Shown in pieces: positions 1-5,006 of a stretch of 7,468 nt of DNA; within the stretch, counting starts at the first letter, position 1, and every line of letters starts with the position of its first letter. Source of the DNA: Rhodospirillales bacterium (GTDB lineage: Bacteria; Pseudomonadota; Alphaproteobacteria; Rhodospirillales; JABHCV01). A model generated the notes under the pieces. That model had not been told where the DNA came from. It saw only the letters and a program-made list of their open reading frames with translations, and searched no databases. A program made the position numbers and the translations under genes. The stretch spans positions 1-7,468 of the forward strand of contig JADHSW010000151.1 in the NCBI GenBank assembly GCA_016776705.1. The letters run 5' to 3'.

Positions 1-18
1 TTCCCCTCGGCTCCACCA
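1..18 (+). tRNA. 3' end of a tRNA, probably tRNA-Ala (5' part outside the window)
   Basis: The first 18 bases read as a tRNA tail. Bases 1-2 (TT) fit the end of the T loop, 3-7 (CCCCT) the 3' strand of the T stem, 8-14 (CGGCTCC) the 3' strand of the acceptor stem, 15 (A) the discriminator, and 16-18 an encoded CCA. In this register base 12 is U70. A GGGGCCG 5' strand would then form the G3-U70 pair that identifies tRNA-Ala, and A73 also fits alanine. The intrinsic terminator directly downstream supports a tRNA transcript ending here. The anticodon and the 5' half cannot be seen, so the isotype is inferred; a G3-A70-free tRNA with the same tail is not excluded. Confidence 0.72.
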
Positions 19-21
19 TGA

Positions 22-56
22 AAACCCTCCGTTTTTGGCGGAGGGTTTCCTTTTTT
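22..56 (+). terminator. Intrinsic terminator after the tRNA
   Basis: A perfect 10-bp stem, AAACCCTCCG (22-31) with CGGAGGGTTT (39-48), encloses a 7-nt loop (32-38). It is followed by CC and six T (51-56), a classic Rho-independent terminator for the + strand tRNA transcript. Read on the - strand, the same hairpin is followed by four T (from the AAAA at 21-24). It may therefore also stop transcription of the convergent histidine kinase gene, whose stop codon lies about 33 bp away. The + direction is well supported and the - direction is inferred. Confidence 0.88.
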
Positions 57-80
57 CGCCCCAATGATACAGCCCTTAAT

Positions 81-1613
81 TTACACGGCGAGTGTTCGTT
101 CCGGCGGGAAAGTCACCGTCACGATGGTTCCCTTATCAATTTTACTTTCGATACCCACTGACCCGCCGTGCATTGAGACCAGGGATTTAACCAGGGCCAA
201 CCCCAAGCCGGTTCCTTCATGGGACCTGGTCAGCGTATTTCCAGTTTGACCAAATGGCTCCAGAACTTTCTCCATATCCTCTGGGGAAATACCGATGCCC
301 GTATCTCGTATCTTAAGAAGGATCGAACATTGCCGGTCGACCAGCACCTCAGTCTTCAGTTCCCCATCCTTGGGTGTGAATTTGATAGCATTGGACAGTA
401 TGTTGAGAACAATTTGTTTAACCTTAAGTCGGTCAGCATAAAGCGGTGGTAATTTACCCGGAATATTGGTTGGGGTGGTCAGCCCCTTTCGGGCGACATT
501 ATCGGAAATCATCTCCAGGCATTCATGAACTACATCGCCCAAATCAATACTTTCTTCGCTTAATTCCTCTTCACCGGCCTCAATCTTGGACAAGTCCAGA
601 ATATCGCCAATGACCTGGTGGAGGTGTTTCCCTGATGAATAGATATTCTCGATATAATCCTTGTTTGTATTACTGCCAACAGAGCCAAAGGTTTCTGCTT
701 GCAGCATTTGGGAAAATCCGATGATGGAGTTCAGGGGGGTCCGCAATTCATGGCTCATATTGGCGAGAAACTCGGATTTGGCATTATTTGCTGACTCTGC
801 GGCTTCCTTCGCCATCTTCAGTTCCCTATCGGCAATTTTTCTTTCCGTTATGTCTTCCGCCATCGACACCAAAAGCAAGGGCCCGCCAGAGGAAACACGT
901 ACGGCGTTTACCCGTAAGTGTGCCCATATTTCCTTGCCATCCCTTTGGATGTATCTTTTCTCCAGCTGATAACTGTCGCGCTTTCCATCTTTCACTTCGT
1001 TTGCCAGCGCCAGATTTCGCTCAACATCATCCTGATGGGTTATCGGCTTCCACCCCAGTTTCTTGAGTTCGCTATTGCTGTAACCCGTCATTTTTTGATA
1101 GGCCGGATTACTTTCCGTAAGGGTTGCGTCGGTCAACGCCAGGGTGATGCCAATTGGTGAATTATCAAATATTGCCCGGTATTTTTTTTCGCTTTCTTCC
1201 AGGGCTTTTTGAGCCCGGACAAACTGATCAATATCGGTATGCACGCCGATTACACGAAGCGGTTCACCGTTTTTTCCTGTCTCAACGATCTTGGCCCGCG
1301 CCATAATCCACATCCAGCTATCGTCTTTACGGCGAAACCTGAATTTGGGATGGTAAACTTGTGTGCGCCCGGACATGAATTCTTCAACGTCCTTGCTCAC
1401 AGCCGCCAAATCATCCGGGTGTACCCGGCTGACCCAACTCTCGAAGTTCATGGGAAAATCGCCGGGTTCGTACCCGGCCATGGTAAAATAACTTGGGGTG
1501 AAGAGCACCTCGTTCGTAATGACATTCCAATCGTAGACACCGTCACCAGTGACTTCCATCGCCTGCGCAAAACGATAATCGTGCTCGTCAGTTAATCTGT
1601 TCGTATCCGGCAT
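81..1613 (-). CDS. Soluble PAS-PAS sensor histidine kinase
   Basis: This 510-aa protein is a two-component sensor kinase that should autophosphorylate and pass phosphate to a response regulator. It has an N-terminal PAS domain of the PAS_3 type (about 18-130, with YDWN near 27-30 and VHPDD near 64-68) and a second PAS (about 142-258). A short helical linker leads to a HisKA domain with the H box SHELRTPLNS, the phospho-acceptor being H288. The HATPase domain has an N box (NILSNAIKFTP, N404 and N408), a G1 box (DTGIG, 437-441) and a G2 box (GTGLGL, 467-472). No transmembrane segment, signal peptide or receiver domain is visible, so it is probably cytosolic and senses an internal cue. No response regulator lies in the window, so its partner is unknown. 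The ATG at 1613 has only a weak GGA-like Shine-Dalgarno; starting here keeps the whole first PAS. The family call is firm and the ligand is unknown. Confidence 0.95.
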   Translation of the reverse strand: MPDTNRLTDEHDYRFAQAMEVTGDGVYDWNVITNEVLFTPSYFTMAGYEPGDFPMNFESWVSRVHPDDLAAVSKDVEEFMSGRTQVYHPKFRFRRKDDSWMWIMARAKIVETGKNGEPLRVIGVHTDIDQFVRAQKALEESEKKYRAIFDNSPIGITLALTDATLTESNPAYQKMTGYSNSELKKLGWKPITHQDDVERNLALANEVKDGKRDSYQLEKRYIQRDGKEIWAHLRVNAVRVSSGGPLLLVSMAEDITERKIADRELKMAKEAAESANNAKSEFLANMSHELRTPLNSIIGFSQMLQAETFGSVGSNTNKDYIENIYSSGKHLHQVIGDILDLSKIEAGEEELSEESIDLGDVVHECLEMISDNVARKGLTTPTNIPGKLPPLYADRLKVKQIVLNILSNAIKFTPKDGELKTEVLVDRQCSILLKIRDTGIGISPEDMEKVLEPFGQTGNTLTRSHEGTGLGLALVKSLVSMHGGSVGIESKIDKGTIVTVTFPPERTLAV

Positions 1614-1656
1614 GATCCAATTGATCTAAAAAAAAAGAGATTTTTTGCATACTATT

Positions 1657-1676
1657 ATTATTTGCCGGAAAATAAT
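1657..1676. promoter_or_regulatory. Operator-like 20-bp near-perfect palindrome upstream of the kinase gene
   Basis: ATTATTTGCCGGAAAATAAT pairs with its own reverse complement at 9 of 10 symmetric positions; only the G at 1664 and the A at 1669 break the symmetry. It lies about 43 bp upstream of the kinase ATG, in the 95-bp AT-rich gap behind the metallopeptidase gene, and overlaps a possible -10 element. This geometry suits a dimeric repressor or activator site. As RNA it would give only a weak A-U stem, so a DNA-level role is likelier than a terminator. No regulator gene lies nearby. Confidence 0.45.
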
Positions 1677-1701
1677 TGATCACGGTTACTTTGAGAGTCA
1701 A
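1672..1701 (-). promoter_or_regulatory. Possible sigma70-type promoter for the kinase gene
   Basis: On the - strand, TTGACT (1701-1696) is followed after 18 bp by AATTAT (1677-1672). The -35 is good and the -10 is weak. It would start transcription roughly 50 bp upstream of the kinase ATG. A GANTC site (GAGTC, 1695-1699), the motif methylated by CcrM in many alphaproteobacteria, overlaps the -35, but a single site has little weight. The region is AT-rich, so chance matches are easy. Confidence 0.3.
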
Positions 1702-1708
1702 TAAATTA

Positions 1709-2128
1709 TCAGGAGGCACCCTCAATACGTTCCATATCGGCGTCACTGAGGCCGAAATGGTGACCTATTTCATGGATCAGGACATGACGGACCAGGTGGT
1801 TTAGCTCCTCGCCACTTTCGCCCCAATAATCCAGTATGGGGCGGCGGTACAAGAAAATCATATCCACATCCGCGGGAGTGGCGGAAATGCTTTTCTGATC
1901 GATGGAAACACCTTGATAGAGTCCCAGCAGATCAAACGGCGATTGCAGTTTCAATTCGCGCACAATATCCTTGTCAGGAAAATCGGCGACGCGAATAACC
2001 AGCCCGTCCATATGGGCAAGGAGTTCCTTTGGCACTGTATTCAGAGCCGCTTCGGCGATGCTTTCGATTTCCTCGAGGCTGGGTGCTTTCATGGATGTCA
2101 GCATATCCCAGCTTGCTTTTACCCGCAA
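1709..2128 (-). CDS. Zincin-like metallopeptidase family protein
   Basis: This small protein of about 139 aa is a predicted zinc metallopeptidase of the Zincin_1 (formerly DUF1025) type. The key motif is HEIGHHFGLSD at 119-129: H119, E120, H123 and the downstream D129 match the HExxHxxGxxD zinc and catalytic pattern. Other family landmarks are a DLLGLYQGV segment (67-74) and LYRRPILDYW (93-102). No signal peptide or membrane segment is seen, so it is probably cytosolic; substrates of this family are poorly known. The longest frame begins with TTG at 2128. In-frame ATGs follow at 2104 and 2092, none with a convincing Shine-Dalgarno. The W7 and APSLEEIE region resembles the N-terminus of alphaproteobacterial relatives as I remember them, which favours TTG or the first ATG. 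It is divergent from the carbinolamine dehydratase gene with 37 bp between starts, and lies upstream of the kinase gene on the same strand. Confidence 0.88.
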   Translation of the reverse strand: MRVKASWDMLTSMKAPSLEEIESIAEAALNTVPKELLAHMDGLVIRVADFPDKDIVRELKLQSPFDLLGLYQGVSIDQKSISATPADVDMIFLYRRPILDYWGESGEELNHLVRHVLIHEIGHHFGLSDADMERIEGAS

Positions 2129-2165
2129 AGCCCCCCACTTGACACTTCAGGCAAGGAGAACGGGT

Positions 2166-2459
2166 ATGAGCGGAAAACTGACGGGTGATATAAGGCAGGC
2201 AGGCATCGCCCAGATGCAGGGATGGGCCGAGGTCAAAGGGCGAGACGCCATGCATAAGTCCTTTAAATTCAAGGACTTTGGCGAAGCGTTCGCCTTTATG
2301 ACCCGCATTGCCATTCACGCCGACAAGGTCGACCACCATCCGGAATGGTCAAACGTTTACAACACCGTCGACATCACGCTTACCAGCCATGATGTAGGCG
2401 GTATTTCCGAGCGTGACCTGAAATTGGCCCGTTTTATCGACTCTGTCGCAAATACTTAA
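2166..2459 (+). CDS. phhB: Pterin-4a-carbinolamine dehydratase (4a-hydroxytetrahydrobiopterin dehydratase)
   Basis: This 97-aa protein of the PCD/DCoH family dehydrates 4a-hydroxytetrahydropterin to the quinonoid dihydropterin, which recycles the cofactor of aromatic amino acid hydroxylases. The active-site block HADKVDHHPEW (51-61) holds the conserved H57, H58 and P59. It is followed by the typical YNTVDITLTSHDVGGIS stretch and a final D-LA-FID helix, and the length is normal for the family. The start is the ATG at 2166, set by AGGAG at 2154-2158 with 7-nt spacing; the open frame extends further upstream but lacks such a site and family similarity there. No phenylalanine hydroxylase gene is in the window, so its physiological partner is open. 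The stop shares TTAA with the convergent SDR gene. Confidence 0.94.
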   Translation: MSGKLTGDIRQAGIAQMQGWAEVKGRDAMHKSFKFKDFGEAFAFMTRIAIHADKVDHHPEWSNVYNTVDITLTSHDVGGISERDLKLARFIDSVANT

Positions 2460-3223
2460 AGCGGGGCCATCCTGAGGGCCCCGTCCAGGCGCACGACTTC
2501 ACCATTCATCATGACGTTTGAAATCATGTGCAGGGCCAGCGAGGCAAATTCCTTCGGCTGTCCAAGGCGGGACGGGAACGGTACCGAAGCGCCCAGCGCC
2601 TGCTGAACTTCATCAGACAGGCCAAAAAGCATTGGAGTGCCGAAAATACCCGGCGCAATGGACAGTACCCTGATGCCGGAACGTGAAAATTCCCGCGCCG
2701 CCGGCAAGGTCAGGGCGGCGATACCGCCTTTTGAAGAAGCATAGGCTGCCTGACCGATTTGTCCTTCATAGGCGGCGATGGAAGCGGTGTTGATAATGAC
2801 CCCGCGTTCTGCCGTGTCAAACGGTTCAAGGTTTTTCATACGGGCCGCGGCAAGGCGTAACATGTTGAAGCTGCCCACAAGATTAATATTGATGACACGG
2901 GCAAAGTCTTCCAGCGCCATGGGGCCGTCGCGACCAACAATCTTGCCGGGTGTGCCGATGCCTGCGCAATTGACCAGAATTCGCGCAGGACCGTGCGCTT
3001 CGCTGGCGGCATCAATCGCGGCTTCAGCACTGGCCGCGTCCGCAACATCACACGCCAGTGCAATGGCGTCGCCGCCACAAGACGCTGCCACCTCGCGTGC
3101 AGCTTCAAGGTTAAGGTCAAGAAAGGCCACCTTGGCCCCAGCTTCTGCCAGGGCTTCCGCCGTTGCCCGGCCAAGTCCCGAAGCAGCGCCGGTAACAAGT
3201 GCTGCGCAATCCGTAACGTTCAT
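2456..3223 (-). CDS. SDR-family 3-hydroxyacyl-CoA dehydrogenase, HSD10-like (type-2)
   Basis: This 255-aa classical short-chain dehydrogenase has a full catalytic set: the dinucleotide motif TGAASGLG (11-18), D36 at the end of beta-2 (NAD preference), NCAG (85-88), N114, S148, and YASSK with Y161 and K165. The segments GRDGPMALEDFARVININLVGSFNMLRL and ASIAAYEGQIGQAAY are typical of 3-hydroxyacyl-CoA dehydrogenase type 2 / 2-methyl-3-hydroxybutyryl-CoA dehydrogenase. That suggests NAD-dependent oxidation of short or branched 3-hydroxyacyl-CoAs, as in isoleucine or fatty acid breakdown, in the cytosol. The exact substrate is inferred from similarity. The ATG at 3223 has GGAG 8 nt upstream. The gene stands alone, divergent from motA across 145 bp and overlapping the stop of the carbinolamine dehydratase gene by 4 bp. 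A GC-rich hairpin sits in its last codons. Confidence 0.9.
   Translation of the reverse strand: MNVTDCAALVTGAASGLGRATAEALAEAGAKVAFLDLNLEAAREVAASCGGDAIALACDVADAASAEAAIDAASEAHGPARILVNCAGIGTPGKIVGRDGPMALEDFARVININLVGSFNMLRLAAARMKNLEPFDTAERGVIINTASIAAYEGQIGQAAYASSKGGIAALTLPAAREFSRSGIRVLSIAPGIFGTPMLFGLSDEVQQALGASVPFPSRLGQPKEFASLALHMISNVMMNGEVVRLDGALRMAPL
2462..2483 (-). terminator. Probable intrinsic terminator of the SDR gene, inside its last codons
   Basis: A perfect 7-bp stem, CGGGGCC (2462-2468) with GGCCCCG (2477-2483), encloses an 8-nt loop. On the - strand it is followed after one base by TTTAAGTATTT, a moderately U-rich tail that contains the SDR stop codon. On the + strand it comes directly after the carbinolamine dehydratase stop but has no U tract. 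It probably works mainly for the SDR transcript and may slow polymerase from the other side. Confidence 0.5.
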
Positions 3224-3368
3224 GTCAGTTTCTCCAGATAGGGTCGTTTCGATTCTGCGCCCATAGTGACCATGGGGGCCCCTGTGGGCAATGGATAAGT
3301 TGAACAGTAGCGTCGGATATTATATCTCTTATGAATAAGGGATTCGCTCGGGAAGGGGCATTACCGAA
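3224..3368. promoter_or_regulatory. Divergent SDR-motA intergenic region with two dyads
   Basis: This 145-bp gap must hold promoters for both genes. It contains an imperfect dyad, GCCCATAG (3259-3266) with CTGTGGGC (3282-3289), around a GGGGCCCC palindrome (3275-3282), nearer the SDR side. A second dyad at 3324-3343 is nearer motA. A TTGAAC (3300-3305) with TATATC (3321-3326) 15 bp on is a weak candidate motA promoter. No clear sigma54 or sigma28 promoter is seen. The likely motA Shine-Dalgarno is AAGGGG at 3353-3358, 10 nt before the ATG. Confidence 0.45.
3324..3343 (+). promoter_or_regulatory. Hairpin or operator dyad in the motA leader
   Basis: ATCTCTTATGAATAAGGGAT folds as RNA into an 8-bp stem (3324-3331 with 3336-3343, one U-G pair) closed by a UGAA tetraloop. 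At the DNA level it is palindromic at 8 of 10 symmetric positions. It ends 25 nt before the motA ATG, just upstream of the Shine-Dalgarno region. It could be a leader hairpin or a protein-binding dyad; which one cannot be told from sequence. Confidence 0.4.
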
Positions 3369-4148
3369 ATGGATATTGCGACACTACTTGGACTGGTGAT
3401 GGGAACCGGCGTCGTCGTAGCCGCAATTCTTGTCGGCTCCGATTTGGTTATCTTCCTCAACCTTCCCGGATTTTTGATCGTCGTTGGCGGAACCTTTGCT
3501 GCGACCCTGGTCAAGTTTCCTATTTCCAAGGTTTTTGTCGCCTTGAAAGTCGGGGTCAAGGCTTCCTTCACAATCGATAAGGAAGATGCCCTCAGCCTGA
3601 TTGAATTCGCTATTAGCCTTGCCAAAAAATCCCGCAAAGGCGGCCTGCTGGCGCTTGAAGGGGTCGATATCGAAAACGAATTCTTCAAGAAAGGCATCCA
3701 GATTTGCGTCGACGGCATGTCCCCGGAAGTCGTGCGCAAGACCATGACATCGGAAATGCACCAGACCCTGCGCCGCAACGAAGAAGGTTCAAAAATCTTC
3801 CGTGGCATCGGCGATGCAGCCCCGGCTTTTGGCATGATTGGCACCCTGGTCGGGCTAGTTCAGATGTTGGCCAATCTTTCCGACCCCAGCTCCATCGGCC
3901 CTTCCATGGCCGTCGCCATGTTGACCACTCTGTACGGCGCGGTTATCGCCAACCTGATTGCCCTTCCCATCGCTGATAAGCTGGAATCCCGGATTGCCGA
4001 AGAAGAAAACATCATGTCACTGATTATTGAAAGCGTTCTTGAAATTCAGGCCCAGACCAATCCCAATGTTCTGGGAGAAATCCTGCAGGTTTATTTACCT
4101 GCGCACCTGCGCGGCGAACTGGGCGAAGGGGATGAAGGGAGCGATTAA
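3369..4148 (+). CDS. motA: Flagellar motor stator protein MotA/PomA
   Basis: This 259-aa inner-membrane stator subunit forms, with MotB, the ion channel that drives flagellar rotation. The N-terminus MDIATLLGL and the KSRKGGLLALE block closely resemble Vibrio PomA. R89, K90 and E97 correspond to the cytoplasmic charged residues that contact the rotor protein FliG. Four membrane segments are visible: about 5-24, 30-49, 149-170 (with P152 and T159) and 178-200 (with T186 and T187). T159 and T187 align with PomA threonines implicated in sodium passage, so sodium coupling is possible but not shown. The start is set by the match to PomA and AAGGGG upstream. The stop overlaps the motB start by one base (TAATG), indicating translational coupling. 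No other flagellar or chemotaxis gene is in the window. Confidence 0.95.
   Translation: MDIATLLGLVMGTGVVVAAILVGSDLVIFLNLPGFLIVVGGTFAATLVKFPISKVFVALKVGVKASFTIDKEDALSLIEFAISLAKKSRKGGLLALEGVDIENEFFKKGIQICVDGMSPEVVRKTMTSEMHQTLRRNEEGSKIFRGIGDAAPAFGMIGTLVGLVQMLANLSDPSSIGPSMAVAMLTTLYGAVIANLIALPIADKLESRIAEEENIMSLIIESVLEIQAQTNPNVLGEILQVYLPAHLRGELGEGDEGSD
4135..4141 (+). promoter_or_regulatory. Shine-Dalgarno of motB inside the motA 3' end
   Basis: AAGGGAG lies 6 nt upstream of the motB ATG at 4148, within the last motA codons. With the TAATG overlap it fixes the motB start and suggests that termination on motA and initiation on motB are coupled, which would help keep the two stator subunits in balance. 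Confidence 0.75.
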
Positions 4149-4960
4149 TGAGCGAAAAAAAAGCTCCTGCAGGCGCTCCGCTTTGGATGACGACGTTTGC
4201 CGATCTAATGTCGTTGCTGTTAACCCTGTTCGTGCTGATGCTGACGTTCGCCAAGATGGATGTGGAAAAATACCAGCAACTGGCGGGCTCCATGAAGAAC
4301 GCCTTTGGTGTTCAGTATATTAAGAAACTCGCGGGCATCATCGAGGAAGACGGCGGGCCCATGGGAGTAACGACCAAAAGTAAAGTACCGAAGGCGGTCG
4401 TTGAGTTGCAGATCGATGATACCATTGGCGACGATGAAAAACCCGAAGAAGAGATAATAGAACCGCCTGCAGATGAAGACACTCTTGCCGCGACTGTCGA
4501 GGCGGCGATCGCCGAGCAGATTTCCCAATCGTCCGCCAACGTCGAGGAACGCGAAGGTGAAGTTATTGTTCGTTTCCCCGGCAAGTTCGCTTTCCCGTCC
4601 GGTGCAGAAACCCTGACCACGGAATTTCTTGTCGCCCTTAACAATCTTGCGACCGTGATCGAAAAAAGCGATGGCGACGTCATTATCGCCGGGCACACTG
4701 ATGATCTTCCGATCAGCACCGAACGCTTCCGCTCGAACTGGGATTTGTCAGCCGCACGGGCAAATTCGGTTGTCCACTATCTGCTGGAATTTACCGAGAT
4801 CAGTTCTTCCCGCCTGGCCGCCATGGGCTATGCGGACAGCCGTCCGCTGGCACCCAATGATTCGGAAGAGAGCCGGTCACTTAACCGGCGCGTCGAGGTG
4901 GTTATTCGAAAGACCGCAACACCCAAGACGATGCCGGTTGAGGAAATTACCGAGGATTAA
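4148..4960 (+). CDS. motB: Flagellar motor stator protein MotB/PomB
   Basis: This 270-aa stator subunit anchors the motor to peptidoglycan and carries the ion-binding aspartate. The single membrane helix is about 15-35. It starts after PLWMTTFADLMSLL, where D19 is the universally required channel aspartate (E. coli MotB D32, PomB D24). The following AKMDVEKYQQLAGSMKNAFGVQ (35-56) resembles PomB and covers the plug region. An acidic, low-complexity linker (about 88-112, many E and D) leads to the OmpA-like peptidoglycan-binding domain (about 137-254). That domain has AGHTDDLPI (181-189), FRSNWDLSAARA and a C-terminal NRRVEVVI. The protein is shorter than Vibrio PomB, mainly in the linker. It is co-transcribed with motA and converges on the permease gene. 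Confidence 0.95.
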   Translation: MSEKKAPAGAPLWMTTFADLMSLLLTLFVLMLTFAKMDVEKYQQLAGSMKNAFGVQYIKKLAGIIEEDGGPMGVTTKSKVPKAVVELQIDDTIGDDEKPEEEIIEPPADEDTLAATVEAAIAEQISQSSANVEEREGEVIVRFPGKFAFPSGAETLTTEFLVALNNLATVIEKSDGDVIIAGHTDDLPISTERFRSNWDLSAARANSVVHYLLEFTEISSSRLAAMGYADSRPLAPNDSEESRSLNRRVEVVIRKTATPKTMPVEEITED

Positions 4961-5006
4961 CCCCCTGCGACGCCTGAACCGCCACAGGCCCTCGTGTTAA
5001 TCCTTG
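4951..5006. terminator. Stop-to-stop inverted repeat between motB and the permease gene
   Basis: AGGATTAAC (4953-4961) and GTTAATCCT (4996-5004) form a perfect 9-bp inverted repeat that includes the stop codons of both convergent genes. A G-U and a C-G pair can extend it to 11 pairs. An inner GCCTG (4972-4976) / CAGGC (4985-4989) stem lies in the loop. No U tract follows on either strand. It may act as a bidirectional 3' end or RNA-stabilising structure; a part of the symmetry comes from both genes ending in an Asp codon plus TAA. Confidence 0.4.

Noticed and set aside
1..1613. Genomic island inserted at the tRNA 3' end
   Set aside because: No integrase, no second copy of the tRNA tail in the window, and gene content looks like core chromosome.
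1626..1647. A-tract/T-tract (nine A, GAGA, six T) as a terminator between the metallopeptidase and kinase genes
   Set aside because: The stem would be pure A-U and lies only 13 bp before the kinase ATG; low-complexity leader is a simpler reading.
1619..1681. Direct repeat AATTGATC at 1619-1626 and 1674-1681
   Set aside because: Eight bases in an AT-rich gap is within chance expectation and no further copies are seen.
2139..2144. Perfect TTGACA as a -35 for the carbinolamine dehydratase gene
   Set aside because: With 17-bp spacing the -10 would be GGGTAT overlapping the ATG, so transcription would begin inside the gene and leave out the good Shine-Dalgarno.
1971..2165. N-terminal extension of the carbinolamine dehydratase by 65 codons
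   Set aside because: The extension is antisense to the metallopeptidase, has no family match, and AGGAG marks the ATG at 2166.
3296..3319. Sigma28-like flagellar promoter (TAAGTTGA ... GTCGGATA) before motA
   Set aside because: The spacing is about three bases too short and the -10 half matches GCCGATAA poorly.
3329..3844. 171-codon open frame on the - strand opposite motA
   Set aside because: It is a shadow of motA codon bias; its product has no recognisable domain and motA is certain.
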